This document shows positions 20,666-32,776 of a stretch of 64,000 nt of DNA, in pieces. This DNA comes from Paramacrobiotus metropolitanus (Eukaryota > Tardigrada > Eutardigrada > Parachela > Macrobiotidae). Made by a program: the position numbers and the translations under genes. Position 1 is the stretch's first letter. The number at the start of each line of letters is the position of its first letter. Under the pieces are notes generated by a model that saw nothing but the letters and a program-made list of their open reading frames with translations, had not been told where the DNA came from and made no database searches. Where the stretch lies: the NCBI RefSeq assembly GCF_019649055.1, contig NW_026570255.1, forward strand, positions 186,001 to 250,000, in the 5' to 3' direction.

Positions 20666-22576
20666 TGAGCATGGGATGGTCGGTTTTGTGTAATCCTGCA
20701 TTGTGCAATCCTGGATGGTTAATCCGTAGTTTGTACTCATCCCACTACTGCTTCGGCCTGGTCAGTAATATCTGCGGAGTGAATTATAGTAATCTTGGTG
20801 ATTTGTTTGCTGTAGCTCTTTTATTCTTTCTTTCAGCGACCCTTTTGCTTGTACGAAAGAAATCATATGCCTTTATTGAGCGATTAAGTATTTCTTGTAA
20901 TGACATGCCTGTCGGATTATCATACTCCGAGCGAGATTCCGCGCTACCTTGCCAGTATACATAGTTTTTGAAGAGCGTATTCCGTTTGAATGCTTCAGCA
21001 GTTACAAGCCTTAGCGCTTCCTTTGCTTTAAATGCTTTCTGATTCTGTTTTCAACACAGCATTATAAAACGATTACCAATTTGCCAAGATCTCGGCCTTG
21101 ACCTGCGCTCTAAGTACAGCCATCGCACCGCGACAGTTCGCCGAGGACAACCAGTCGAAAGACTTCTAGTCGCATACATTTCGCCGCGACGAAACTTTTT
21201 CGAAACTTTTCGATACGCATACTTTTTCGACGAAAAGACATTTTTAACAACACGTTTGTCATTAGGTTTCTCTGTTGCATCATGTTTTTCGTATTTCGTT
21301 TCTTTTCGCTTCTGTGTTTACTCGTGACTTTTGTTTGATTTGTAATGTCAGCGAAGGCGTTCTTTGGGTTTTCAAAATACATTTTCGTCTTCTTTCCATA
21401 GTATTACAAAGCGCGCAGCAACTACAACCGGTTCCATTGGGATAGGAGAATCGCCTTAAGGTTACCTCGCAGTCGCAAACTCTTTGCCAGAAACGAAGCA
21501 AGCCGATTCGCTGATCTTCGACCTGCTTCCCGAAAAATTTACTGACCAAAATACAGCTTATTAACACAACTTGTTGACCGGAAATCGCTTTCTTGTATTT
21601 CAATGCCTTCGCCTAATGATTACCGATTTCGAGGATGAAACATGCAACTTTTCCAAGCTGCCCGGCTGCGGCCGATGTCATGGCGCTAAAGGTCAAGCGT
21701 ATCGGCGTCTTTGAGGATGTCAGCTGAATAATCATCTGAACCAACACAGGAAATGCATTTCTACCAACATATTACTTGAATCCGTCGGGTGATGACCATT
21801 GACCTCCATCGTTTATTTCACTGTATTCCCGCGATACTCTGTTATCTGTGCGGAAGTAAGTACTGTGAGAATTACAACAGTTGCGGCGACATACTTGCCA
21901 TCCACTTTCTGTGCCAGTCTGACTGAAACTCTCAAACGGCCAAGAAAAATTCTTTCCAGCAGAAACGGTTTGCCTGAACTGAAATTCATGCCATGTGGTT
22001 TTAATAGCTCGAGCGATTCCACAACGTTATCAACTTTTCTTAAAAAGGCTTTTAGAAATCAGCCCTAGACTGTGAGCGCTAGAAGAAAATGCGCTTTTGT
22101 CAGTGAAAACGCAACCAGAGGTTGCCATCGATAAATTAATTCCTAAATCATGCCATCGATAAATTAATTGCCTTTTGTAATTTCACTGCCGCTGATCAAC
22201 CCTCTGGGCAGGCTGGAGTGGCCATCCGCGTCGGCAAATCATAAACTGATTATCGGGAGAACATCTTACTTGAAGATCAAGAAGGTGCAGTAAAAATAAA
22301 ATAAAGAACTTACTGAATTTTCCTGCATTAATGCGATTGCATGTCAGGTTTTTTTCCGAACAGACACCGACGAATTACAAAATCATATTTTATAAACTAC
22401 ACCGTTAATCGCATAAGTAAAATGCAAGAATTGCTGATGCAGTCAGCGACATAAAAAGCAGACGTAATGCAAGAAGTTGACTGATATTCAGAACACATCA
22501 TGATTTCGCCCTAATAAGAACGTCGAAGGCTAGCGTCAATCAAACTCATAAAACGAAAAGCCAAGGCGAATGGCAT
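20666..22576. other. Intergenic, no supported gene
   Basis: Short open frames on both strands lack recognisable domains. A 19-bp direct repeat (TGCCATCGATAAATTAATT) occurs at 22123-22141 and 22151-22169. A TTTTCGA-rich patch lies near 21185-21245. Confidence 0.5.
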
Positions 22577-24368
22577 TCAGCGGCTTCTGTGCAGGTTAAC
22601 GAGAAAGCTCCGGGTAATGCGCGACAGTTTGTCCAGTTGCAAGTCTTGCGGACCATCCACGCACCACTTCTTGCCGCGGTAATGCGCCGACGGATGCGGA
22701 TCATCTGACTGCGTCGCGCACAACATCTGCAAAAATTAATTACTGTGGTGCCAAGTGAATTCCGCACCATTTCGTAAAGCGTGATACGCTAGAGCTGTAT
22801 ATGGGGTTCAGCGTTCGCTGAACGCGCTGAACAGCGTCAGGCTGCCAGTAGTAAAGGGCCGAGCGTTGCTCACTCTTGAAACATCGTTCCTGCTTGAAAA
22901 CGGCTCTCTATCAAGACGTACAGACTTGAATTTAATAACAAAAATATTTTTACAATTTATGTTTACAAAACCTGCGAACTGTATTACGTATTGTCTGGCT
23001 GCTGGTACGAAATGCTTCGTCGTACCCGCAAGTACTACTGAATGTGAATTTTTTCAAATTGCTTGTTCAGGCAGTTCATACGCCTGTAGACAGTGAACCC
23101 ACTGAATGCTGGAACCGTCCATACAGCGCTTGTCTAGCATGCTGTACAAAAAAGTGCGGAATTCACTTGGCACCCCAGTATGCTTGAGCCAAAAACGGTG
23201 GCACAATCATAACGGCAAGATGTGAACTATACCTAGCAGAGGACATCCTTCAGTTCCATCGCTTCAAGAATTTCCAAGTTTAACCACTCCCGAAGTTCGT
23301 GCAAACCCTGTTTCCGAGGTTCCAGCGTTACCGCTTCCAATGCTTCCCACAATGCGCAGCGGAGGTCACGTCCAACTTGCAGTTTCTCTTTACGGATGCC
23401 CATTTCCAGACTGGCTTGGCGGTCGTTGCTCTTTAACCAATAAGAGCACATCAATTCCAAGCATAGCTTAAAATAGTGTGTATTATTACACAGTTTCTGT
23501 AGTTTTAATTAATGTGCTTTGTGCATTTTTAACTTTCCAAATGTGGAAAATTAAAACAATTAGAAATCCATCGAGAAAAGTTTAGAGGGATCTTTAGGAT
23601 TAGAATTTAAATTATAATTTCTATTTTTAATGAAATTTCTTGAGCTTTAAGGAGAAAATTCTTCGCTGACTTCGGGCGAAAAGGATATTATTCAATCCAA
23701 TCGTTCGGCTTCGAGGCCATCGCGCGTTAAGAGTAAACTCACTTCCTCTGTTCCAAATACGTGACTGGTATTCTTAAAATTTGAATTTAGAGTAATTTGA
23801 GTGGTTTTGTTCAGTTTTCTAACGGGTCAGCTCGTCGCGGCAATTCAGTTGCGCGACGAACGTTTGTGCTTCTTCCGTGTTCTGCGAGAAAAATTCAGGG
23901 TATAGCTTCAAGGGTTCATTGACAAAGTCCCAACGTCCAATTCTCTTGCGCTGTGCAGCGATGTGCATGACGGACGCGTTCGATGAGTAAGAAATCCGAA
24001 CAAGACCCTTCGTTGTCCTTTTGTTGCCAACGGACGACGAGGCCTGCGCGGGTCTGATCCGGTAAAAAACGTCCAAAACTGGCCGCCTCACCCAGGAACC
24101 AAAATCACGGACCAGTTTGCGTCTCCGGCACCAGAACTTCCACAGGAAAGGTTGAAAATTTCTGGAAATCATTGTGATGCTTGTGTATAGTTCCGCTAAA
24201 AAGGTACAGTCTGCCGAACGGAACGAATTCGCGTCGTCGGGTGGGACAGAGCGGATCGATGAGCAGCCCGTCGGCCGCCGTGTCAACGATGCGCCCGTAC
24301 CGCATCATTCCGTCATCGCCCAGAATATCCACAACGTAATCGCTTCTGTAGGGCCTTCTGCTGGACAT
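22577..24368 (-). pseudogene. F-box family copy C, F-box lost
   Basis: Exon 1 starts at 24368 (MSSRRPYRSDYVVDILGDDG). An in-frame stop replaces the Trp of the usual GPWxW motif near 24107, and a frame change precedes the block FVNEPLKLYPEFFSQNTEEA. The last part of exon 2 survives at about 23233-23460 (LRCALWEALEAV). Exon 3 survives at 22577-22726 behind a good acceptor (MLCATQSDDPHPSAHYRGKK, then a stop). The F-box and most of the leucine-rich region are deleted between 23460 and 23819. Confidence 0.75.
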
Positions 24369-24440
24369 CGTTATATGATACCAGATGCACAAGGCAATAA
24401 TGGGTCTCTCCAAAGGACCTTTATGGGCACAACGGTGCAC

Positions 24441-25072
24441 GGGTCATCAAAAGGTCATTCTCCTACCCGTAGAACGCGAATCTGTTATGCATAGTTATTT
24501 AAAGAATTCAGCGCAGGTCCGCGGGATAAAAGGAAAGTCTCGGTTACAGAATCTGATAGTTATTCCACATGTAGGGAACAGCAACGGAAAAACTCTGCAT
24601 TCAGCCACTCACTGAATGCAAGAGGGCTGACAGCTCTGATCAATTCGAAAACGGTTCGGCCATACGCGCTTGTAGGCCCGCCCACTTTTGGCAGGGCGGT
24701 CAGGGCGCTGATTGGGCGTTTCTCATCCTTTTCGTTTGGTAAATCGATTAAACCGCGTAACTGCCAAATTTATTCATTTCAGATGTTTCGTTGTTGAAAA
24801 TCTGGCATTTTCGGCGACAAACCTGTCCAGGAGGTAATTTGACAGTCAGCTATGTTCCTTGATTAGTTGTTGTACGGCATTGTGCTTTGTTTTTGAGTGC
24901 ATATTCGTTTTATTTCTGAATTAAATTTTCGTTGTTTTCATTTTTGTTATAGGTGGAAAACGATATATCTGTAGGTGAGCCTGCCATACTATGCATTGTG
25001 AATAGTGCACACCACGGACCTTTGCGCAGAACTACAGTTGTGTTGCCCATTGTATACCACCCATCTTCAACC
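24441..25072. promoter_or_regulatory. Divergent intergenic region C/D
   Basis: This holds the conserved upstream block at 24598-24706 (reverse copy of 18476-18590), followed by an inverted CCAAT motif in GCGCTGATTGGGCG near 24705. D starts about 360 bases further on. No coding sequence is supported here. Confidence 0.4.
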
Positions 25073-26888
25073 ATGCCCAGCGCAATGCACCGTCACAACG
25101 CCGTGGACGTTTTGGGCGACGACGGGCTGATGCGGTACGGGCACGTGGTGGACGTGGCGGACAACGGGCTCTTCGTCGATCTACTCTGCCCCAACCGACG
25201 CCGGGAATACGTCCCATTCAACAGACTCTTCTTACCCGATAAAATGAGCTTCGATGCTAATCTGGTTCGCACTCACTCAGTAGAATTCTCCACCATTCCC
25301 GTGGAAGTGCTGGTGCCGGAGTCGCCGTCAGGTCCCTGGGTATGGGTGCCCGGTGAAGCGGTGGTTTTGGGATGCAGTACGCAGCAGCAACAGCGCATCG
25401 GACCCGTTGTTCATTGGCAGTGCAAAAGCAGCGAAATGCCACGCACCGACATCGTCCCTTTTGACCACCTCCGTCGGCCATCCAAGAAATCGCTTGCTCT
25501 CCGTCGTCATGTGGCCGGGAAGAAGAGGCGTTTATCAGAAGAAACCGTCGCTGCAACCGATGTTTTCATCATTCCCGAGGCCTTCGTCAAGTATACCGTA
25601 CAAGCGGACAATAAATTTCGCTCGCTTTCCATCGAAGACGCCCATGCGCTCATCAAGCGAATGAACTACCAATTCATCGGTAATTATTCATTTTATGATA
25701 TCGCGGTGGACCTCGTGGACGGCCAGTTGGGGTGCATGCCACGTCTGGACTATAGGGGGAAAAAGGGTTTTATTTCCTAGGATGGATGGGATTCGAGCAG
25801 AAGCGGTTTACTGCGCGCTTTCAACGCGGCCGTCACCGACTACGCGACCGCAACGGAGCTAATCGGGACGTCTAGGGTTCCCGATGAGAATCTGGCGTTG
25901 CCGGTGGAGTTGTGGTTGGAAGTGTTCTCGCACCTGGAGACTTTGACACAGATGAAGCTGCGCGCGGTATGCGCGGCGTGGAACACGATGCTGGAGGCGC
26001 CGACGCTGAGTAACCGCATCCTGATCGGGGAGTGCACTTCGTATCGGTGGTTCACCGATTTCTTGTGCTCGGCGACGGTTTACAAACGGTTGCGCCCGGG
26101 CACGCAGCACGTGGTGGTGACGCAATACGACCATTTGATTGGCTACCGATTAATCACATTCGGTCAAACGATGCGCGTGTGCGACATGATCCGCTATGTG
26201 GCTCACTACCAAACCGGAATTCGACTGAAATGTCTCCATCTACACTATTTGGAATTACACCTTCAGATTGACTGTGGCGTCGCTTCCACCGGCAACCAAA
26301 ACCTTTTCAAATGCGTCCCACACCAGTCGGACGCTTCAACGAACAAGTTGGCTGTGGAACGTAATTTCTATCGAATACAGGATTTCGTTGCCGTATACAG
26401 CAGCCTGCCGTGTGACGTGATTCTTATGGCGAACTGCGTTGTTCACTTGGTGTGCTACTGGGTTCTACCGAAAAGGAGAGACAGTGTCCGAGTTGACATA
26501 AACCTTCCCAGACTGCAAATTCTGGCTGGTCCCGCTTTCGGCTGCGCATTCTGGGATGCGTTGGAGGCGGCACTGCCAGTCCATAGTGACCTTGAGCTAC
26601 AAAAGCTCACCCCCGTGTGGAAATCGCTGGCGGGCATGGAGCTCAAGAAAATCTGCGTGGTAAGGTTGAGGGTTTGAGGTTGTTCTGCTTGAAGAAAAAC
26701 ACCGACCTGCGATTACTTTGCAGATGCTGTGTGCGCTGCAGTCGGCTGATCCGCGGCCGTCTTCGCATTATTGCGGGAAGAAGTGGTGCGTGGACGGCCT
26801 GCAGGATTTACAGTTGGCGAAACTGTCGCCCGTTTCTCGGCATCTTCTGTTAAACTACAAGCGCACCCATGTTCCGGAAGAACACTGA
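25073..26888 (+). CDS. F-box family gene D, intron 1 donor lost
   Basis: Exon 1 starts MPSAMHRHNAVDVLGDDGLM and carries both halves of the N-terminal module (RYGHVVDVADNGLFVDLLC; EVLVPESPSGPWVWVPGEAV). It runs open into TAG at 25778-25780. That TAG is also the acceptor of the family's intron 1 (TTTTATTTCCTAG), and exon 2 follows in the same frame at 25781-26659 with a good F-box (LPVELWLEVFSHLETLTQMK). The end of exon 1 (usual WWAMELL) and the donor are missing, so no canonical intron 1 can be drawn. Donor GTAAGG at 26660 and exon 3 at 26724-26888 are normal. The transcript probably yields an N-terminal-only protein of 235 residues; otherwise it is a young pseudogene. Confidence 0.65.
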
Positions 26889-27485
26889 CTGGAATGGACG
26901 GTCTTGCGCACTATGAAGTTGAAACTGGACGGGCCACGTTGGTTTCAGGGTTTTAAATGATGGCAGCATTGTGCGTGCTCCCTAAGGAAAATACAAGGGG
27001 AACGCCGTGAATTCGTTGCATCTCTCTTTTTGCTTTTATTCAGTTTGCATTTTCTTTTCAACATGAGCGTCTTTCTTCGAGTTCGTCCAGCAAAAACTCA
27101 TGCCTGGTGGAAATTTTGTATCATTTTTGCATCGATAGCCGTAACATGTTTACTTGACAGGAAATTATATCTCCATTTTAATAAATGATTCTTTTGGACG
27201 TCCTTACTAACAAAATGGCGTGATTTCGTTCTGCTGCCGAAGATGGTGACTGGGAACCGAAGCAAAATATCCTGAGAAATTAATTGTCAAAACATGTAAT
27301 GCGCACATTACAAGCACAAGTGTGAATCCACCATAATTTCAATATCAGCAGATTACCGCGCTTGTAGCGTACTCTCCTTGCTGTGCATTCTGCGGTTCCT
27401 TGTGGAGAACCCGAATTGTATTGTCCATCTGGCGTTGGACGCATCTTCGATAGTTGCAGAACTACGTTTCCCAGTCACTTCCTGA
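26889..27485. other. Intergenic D/E
   Basis: There is no supported gene. It contains the 3' flank of D and about 500 bases upstream of copy E; no clear promoter block was recognised. Confidence 0.5.
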
Positions 27486-29355
27486 ATGGACCGCTTTAAC
27501 GCCGTGGACGTCCTGGGTGGCGATCAACGAATGCGTTGCGGGCGCGCAGTGGATGTGACTAAAGATGCTCTCTTCGTCGATCTGCTCTGTCCCCACCGGC
27601 GACGCGAATATGTCCCTTCTGGCAACGTCTTCTTTAAGCGCACAATGGATTTCAGCGATCTCTGGAATGCAAATGTTCGGCAGCAGCCCATCTTCCCGGT
27701 GGAGATTCGGGTGCGGAAACGACATCGGGTCCGTGGATCTGCCGAAACGGTGAAATGACCCTGCTACAGCGAAGACTGTACGGAGCGGCCGTTGCGCATT
27801 GGCAGAGTCCGGAAACGGGAGTGCCATGCACCGACTACGTCTCCATGGAACGCGTTCTTCCTCGTTTGGATGTGACAACCTGGCGACAGCTGAATGAGTC
27901 GAGTAAACCATCGACAGAGTCGAACTAGCACGGTCGACCGGACGAGAACCCATTACTTCGCCACTGTGTCCGTCTAGACAGCTTTACCATGTGCAGTGTA
28001 AAGCTGGGCCAGGAATTTCGCTTGCTGTCCGCTGAAGAATCTGAAGCGCTCATTAATCATTTGAATGACAGCGAGCTTCGACACAGTCTAGTATTTGGGG
28101 TGGGTTTGGAGAACGGGGAGCTGAGCTATATTTATCAGGTCCGAAGCGTTGAGAAATGTCATTCAGAACTGATTCTTTATCGGTTCAGCCGATATTAAGG
28201 GTGGTATGATTTCAGAAAACCTGCTACAACAAAATCCATGATGACCTGCTCAACCAGCTGAATCGTTGCTTGGCGAGGATACCCCGACCGTTGACTGCAT
28301 ACAGATGGCGCTACCGGCGGAGTTGTGGCAGCAGATCTTTTCCCACTTGCACACCATCCACCAGACGAGGCTGCGCGGCGTGTGCGCAACGTGGAACCGC
28401 ATCATGGATGCGCCAGCGCTGCGTTCCACCGTCCTGATCCGGGGTACTCGGCCGGACTTTCACGACTTTTTTGGCTGGGCAACTGTCTTCCAGTGTGTGC
28501 GTCCCGGCACGCAGCGAGTTGTCATTAAGCATGAGAAATTTTCTACGAAGGTAATGAGCACTGAGTACGCGATGCTGATGTGCTAAATGATCCAGTATGT
28601 GGCTGACCAGCAGCCCGGAATCCGACTGCAAACTATCCATTTGCACAACGTCGACTTGGGCTTGGTGATTCAAAGCGCTGTGGATACGGATCATATGGCC
28701 AGCTGTGGAAAGCATCAGTCTCCTCCTGCACAGCCCAAGACGGGATACGAGTATTATTCCCTGGAGGACTTCATTGGCGAGTGCCGCAGCCTGCCGGGTG
28801 AGGCCATCCACATTGCGGAGTGCGCAGTTGCCTTAGCGTGCCGCTTTGGTGTCAGCACTTCGGGGGCTGCAGATTTCGGGCCCATACCACCAACCCCAAA
28901 GGCCCCGTGCGACTGCCTCTCTGTGGTCCTTTCAAATGCGCCCTGTGGGATGCGATGGAGACGCCACTTCCGTTTCTTACTGAAGAGAAGCTGCAAATGC
29001 TGCGAAAGCTACTTCAGTGCTTGAAGGAGAACGGGGTTTTAAGATACGAGAAGAAAACGTTCGAAAAGTTTTCTGCGCGGTAGGAATGCTCTGTAATTCC
29101 ATCCTAACGCCGCATCGCCATTTGCAATTTTAAAACACCTTGTAGACAATGTGCGCGCTGCAGTCGGCTAACCCGCGTCTGTCATCGCACTACCACGGCA
29201 AGAAGTGGTGCGTGGATGGTCTACGAGATTTACAGCTGGAGAAGTTGTTACGCATTACTCTGCACTTCCTTGCTGAAGTTGAGTCTTGGACGGGTTCGCC
29301 GGAAATGCTTCCTTCAAGGGAAACGTGGAAGTCATCCAGAACTGCTGAACAGTGA
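27486..29355 (+). pseudogene. F-box family copy E
   Basis: Exon 1 starts MDRFNAVDVLGGDQRMRCGR. It has a frame change near 27712 (before ETTSGPWICRNGE) and an in-frame TAG near 27928. Exon 2 follows the acceptor GATTTCAG near 28214 and keeps an F-box (MALPAELWQQIFSHLHTIHQ), but has a TAA at 28584 (where relatives have LCDMI) and a frame change near 28860 before FKCALWDAMETPLPF. Exon 3 begins near 29149 (MCALQSANPRLSSHYHGKKW) and is open to 29355. At least four lesions make it a clear pseudogene. It is closest in style to B and G. Confidence 0.8.
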
Positions 29356-30925
29356 ACGGATCGTTTCAAGGGGACTTTGAGGATATCGTCGTAGTGAGCG
29401 TTGTGCTTTTTTTCGCGGATACAACGGGCGTTTATTGTTTATGCGTATTTCATTTCTCTTGCTTTGATTCGTTGACTGCAACAAAGACACTTTAATTAGC
29501 ACGAGCTGCACGACGCGTTGCGCAATGGAAACTTTTACGGAAATCTTATCTCCTGCTCGCTCTTTTTTCACTGTGGAGTTTTCCTTTTATTTGCTCCGTT
29601 GCATTATCGGCTTATGTTGGCGTGAAACATTTGAACACTGCAATTTGCTACGATAAGCCGTTGTCCTTGAATTTGATGTGAGAAAGTGTTCTCAAGGTGT
29701 TAAGGAAATTGTAGATGGCTTAAAATGTTTTTTATGGCACACTGGCAGTTTACTGATTTATGGCACACTGTCAGTTTAGTGACCAGTATCTTGCCGACTA
29801 CAACTTGCTGACGAATTTTCGATGACCGCCAGAATATTTACCCGATGACAACTCGTTTATTAACAAGTTGTCGGAATACAGTGTGCTAAACCCCGACAAT
29901 TTCTGGCGGCAATCTGCTGACTTAACAAAACTTTAGAAAACATAAGAAATCGTAACCACACACGACATGAACAAATTTTTTCTCTATTTTTAGTGCTGCT
30001 TAGTGTAATCACGAAAACTTGTCTTTGAGGAAAAATATATGATAGCTCTGTTCAACACAGCACGAGGATTCTTTGCAAGACAACAAATAATCTGCTTGTC
30101 CATCGAAGCAAGTATATTCTTTGTTTACAATGACGCAACAATTACCGCGCGTAAACTGCATCCTGAGTCTCCAAACTCAGTAAAATTGCTCGCGGTTATA
30201 GCAAAGTGAATAAAGAAAACAGACATAAATTTCATTACAGTAATGAGGGAATGCTGCTCCAAAAGCAGGTGTTAACGATGTTTTTAGAAACAAACCATCA
30301 AATTGTCATGGAATCCACTCCGATCCAGTAATAGCACAAATGCCTGCTCTCTTCAAGGCGGCGGCCCAGAACTCCAGACTCGGCGTGTTATGTTCCCCCA
30401 ACTAAATGTACCGCGAAACATCCTGCGCCGAAATAATTTGCGGTGAAATGTCTACGCCCAAATGTCCTGCGAAACGTCACACCACCAAATGTCCTACGAT
30501 TAAATGTCGCGGTGCCCTGTAACTCCGCCATCTAATCCCTAAGGATAGGTTGTATTAAACAATCACGGAACACTGCCGACTTTCCGTTAAAGAACCGCGA
30601 TAGCAGGCTGCAGCGTACGGAAGCGGCGGTTGTTGAAGTAGTGCGGCGCATACCGTAAATTCCGAATTAGACACCCCCACCGCCATGGAAAACAACGATC
30701 CCTAAGTAATAAAATTTCATATGTTCCCAGTGTCCCACGTACGAAGATGCTGACACGGAAAACGAAACTCAAAGAATAAAATATTGAGAATCAATTTAAT
30801 ACATTTACTGCAGATAAACGAACGAGGCACAAGGCTTACGAAAGCTAACGGTTAAAACCGACTCCGTACTCTATAGTAGTCACGGAGCCAAGTACCACAA
30901 TCTGCGGTGCATCATTATCGGTCCC
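29356..30925. other. Intergenic with short repeats
   Basis: No gene is supported. A near-identical pair of TATGGCACACTGGCAGTTTA-like words lies about 29733-29785. A stretch at about 30400-30512 repeats the word AAATGTCCTGCG/AAATGTCCTACG with drifting spacing, five or six times, as in a decayed minisatellite or element end. Confidence 0.45.
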
Positions 30926-32745
30926 TTAGCGAAGGCGAAGGCCTTCAAACAATTTTCTGTATTTATTAAGAAAATGCCGGGTTATACGCGACAACTTCTC
31001 CGGCTGTAAATCTCGCAGTCCCTCCTCGCACCACTTCCTCCCGCGATAATGTGACGATGGACGCGGATCCGCCGACTGCAGTGCACATAACATCTGCAAA
31101 AGTAACCGTAGTTCTGAGCTTTCCATGCGACGAACGGCAGTTAGCGTTACTATCTGTTGCTGTAATCCGTACCTTGCAGACGGCGCTTTTGTGGCTGTTG
31201 AGCTCTGATAACCAGCGGAAGAGTGCCTGCTGCTCTTGGTCACTGGGCATCGGCAACGCCGCCTCCAACGCATCCTACAGTGCACAACCGAAATCACCGC
31301 GACCTACCAGGTGCAACGTATTAATTTTCGCACAAAGGTCACGTGGCCCTCGCCCGGGATGATAGCAGAAGCACTGCAAATGACCAACGCATTTAGTTAT
31401 GAAGATGGCATCACATGGCACACGGGAGCATACGGCAATGAAATCCTGCAGAAGATAAGAACCGGAAAACGGTTCGGACGTCGCCGCTGATGGATCAGGT
31501 TGATGTGTAAGAGATCTGGACATGTCGGGACTGTCTGAGGTATCAATCCACAGGTTGATTTCGCAGCCGCGCAGCTGCAGACTTTGCAAGCGGATGCCGG
31601 TCTTCCGCTGAGCCTTGAAGTGCCCATTCCGCCCAGCGTCATAATGACTCCAGTGAACACCCTAATGTGCGGATTTCGTCCATTTCGATTTCTTCCGTCC
31701 ACAATCTGCCGCGTTCCCGGCTGCAAGCGATTGTACACGGGCGCAAAGCGCAGAAAAGGAAAGTCCTCACGCTTTGTTCCAAGACAGTCTCCGACCAGAA
31801 TACGGCCACGCAGCGCTGGCGCGTCCATCATGGTGTTCCACGCTGCGCAGACCAGACGCAGCTTCGTCTGGGTCACCGTTTCCAGGTAGGAAAACACCTC
31901 CAGCCATAATTCAACTGGAAGCGAAATCTTATCGTTTAGTGTCCGCAACTCGTCTTGAAGCTTAGTTGTACCGACTAGGTCGTCACGTAAAGCGGAAACG
32001 GTCTGCTGTAAACGTAAAACTCAAGTGACAGCGTTTATTCAAACCAGCAACCTCTTTCTTACCAGCAACAACGCTTCGTCATCGGCCAGATCTGCTTGCC
32101 AGGACTCCGCCAGGTGAATGTACGCCAAGCAGTCGTTTACGAAGTCCACCGCGGCAATCGCCGGGCTGTATGAGAACTGTCTGCGGCAGTTCAACTGCTC
32201 GATGCGCGTCTCCGCTTCTTCAATAAACAACAACTGAAATTCATCATCGATTGGCAAGAATCTTTTGATGAACATCCCAGGACGAACATGATCAGCGTAT
32301 TGGTCGATCGAGCGGTTCTTTTTCACGACTGCCTGACCATCAGCCTGTCTAGCCAGTGCAACCTGTACCGGCAAGCGGATGCGTTCGCGGGGAACGAACT
32401 CTGAACGAGACCCCGGTCTCAATACATTGCCAGTGGATCTCAAACAGGCTACAATCGCTTATTAAGGTATTGCGTTGGAAACTGATCGCTCGACAGGGCA
32501 GCCAAATCCACGGACGGCAGCCAAATCCACGGCAGCCAAAAATTCCTGAGGAAAAGAGCGAGCCACATTGTATTTCCGGCTGGGAAAGAAGATCCTTTCG
32601 AATGGAACGAATTCACGCCGCCGTTTGGGACAGAGCATGTCGATGAAGAGCCCGCTGTCCGCCACGTCTACTACGCTGCCTAGTCTCATCAGCCCATCGT
32701 CCCCAGAATGTCGACACCGTTGGCGCGGTACATTCCGCGTGGCAT
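30926..32745 (-). pseudogene. F-box family copy F
   Basis: Exon 1 starts at 32745 (MPRGMYRANGVDILG) with a one-base frame change before GDDGLMRLGSVVDVADSGLF. Later the segment that should read VEVLVPETPSGPWIW is replaced by a tandem microduplication of GGCAGCCAAATCCACGG (about 32500-32545). The end of exon 1 is 32039-32300 (FIEEAETRIEQLNC). Exon 2 from 32005 has a good F-box (SLPVELWLEVFSYLETVTQT), a frame change near 31600 and an in-frame TAG at 31275 in place of the Trp of CALWDALEA. Exon 3 is normal (30926-31093, MLCALQSADPRPSSHYRGRK). It is divergent from G. Confidence 0.8.
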
Positions 32746-32776
32746 GGTCGACGATGTCGATGTGTGGTAGAACCAT

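Noticed and set aside
21110-21603. Minus-strand frames of 90-107 codons downstream of gene B
   Set aside because: Basic, low-complexity translations (EKKRNTKNMMQQRN) with no domain; treated as chance frames.
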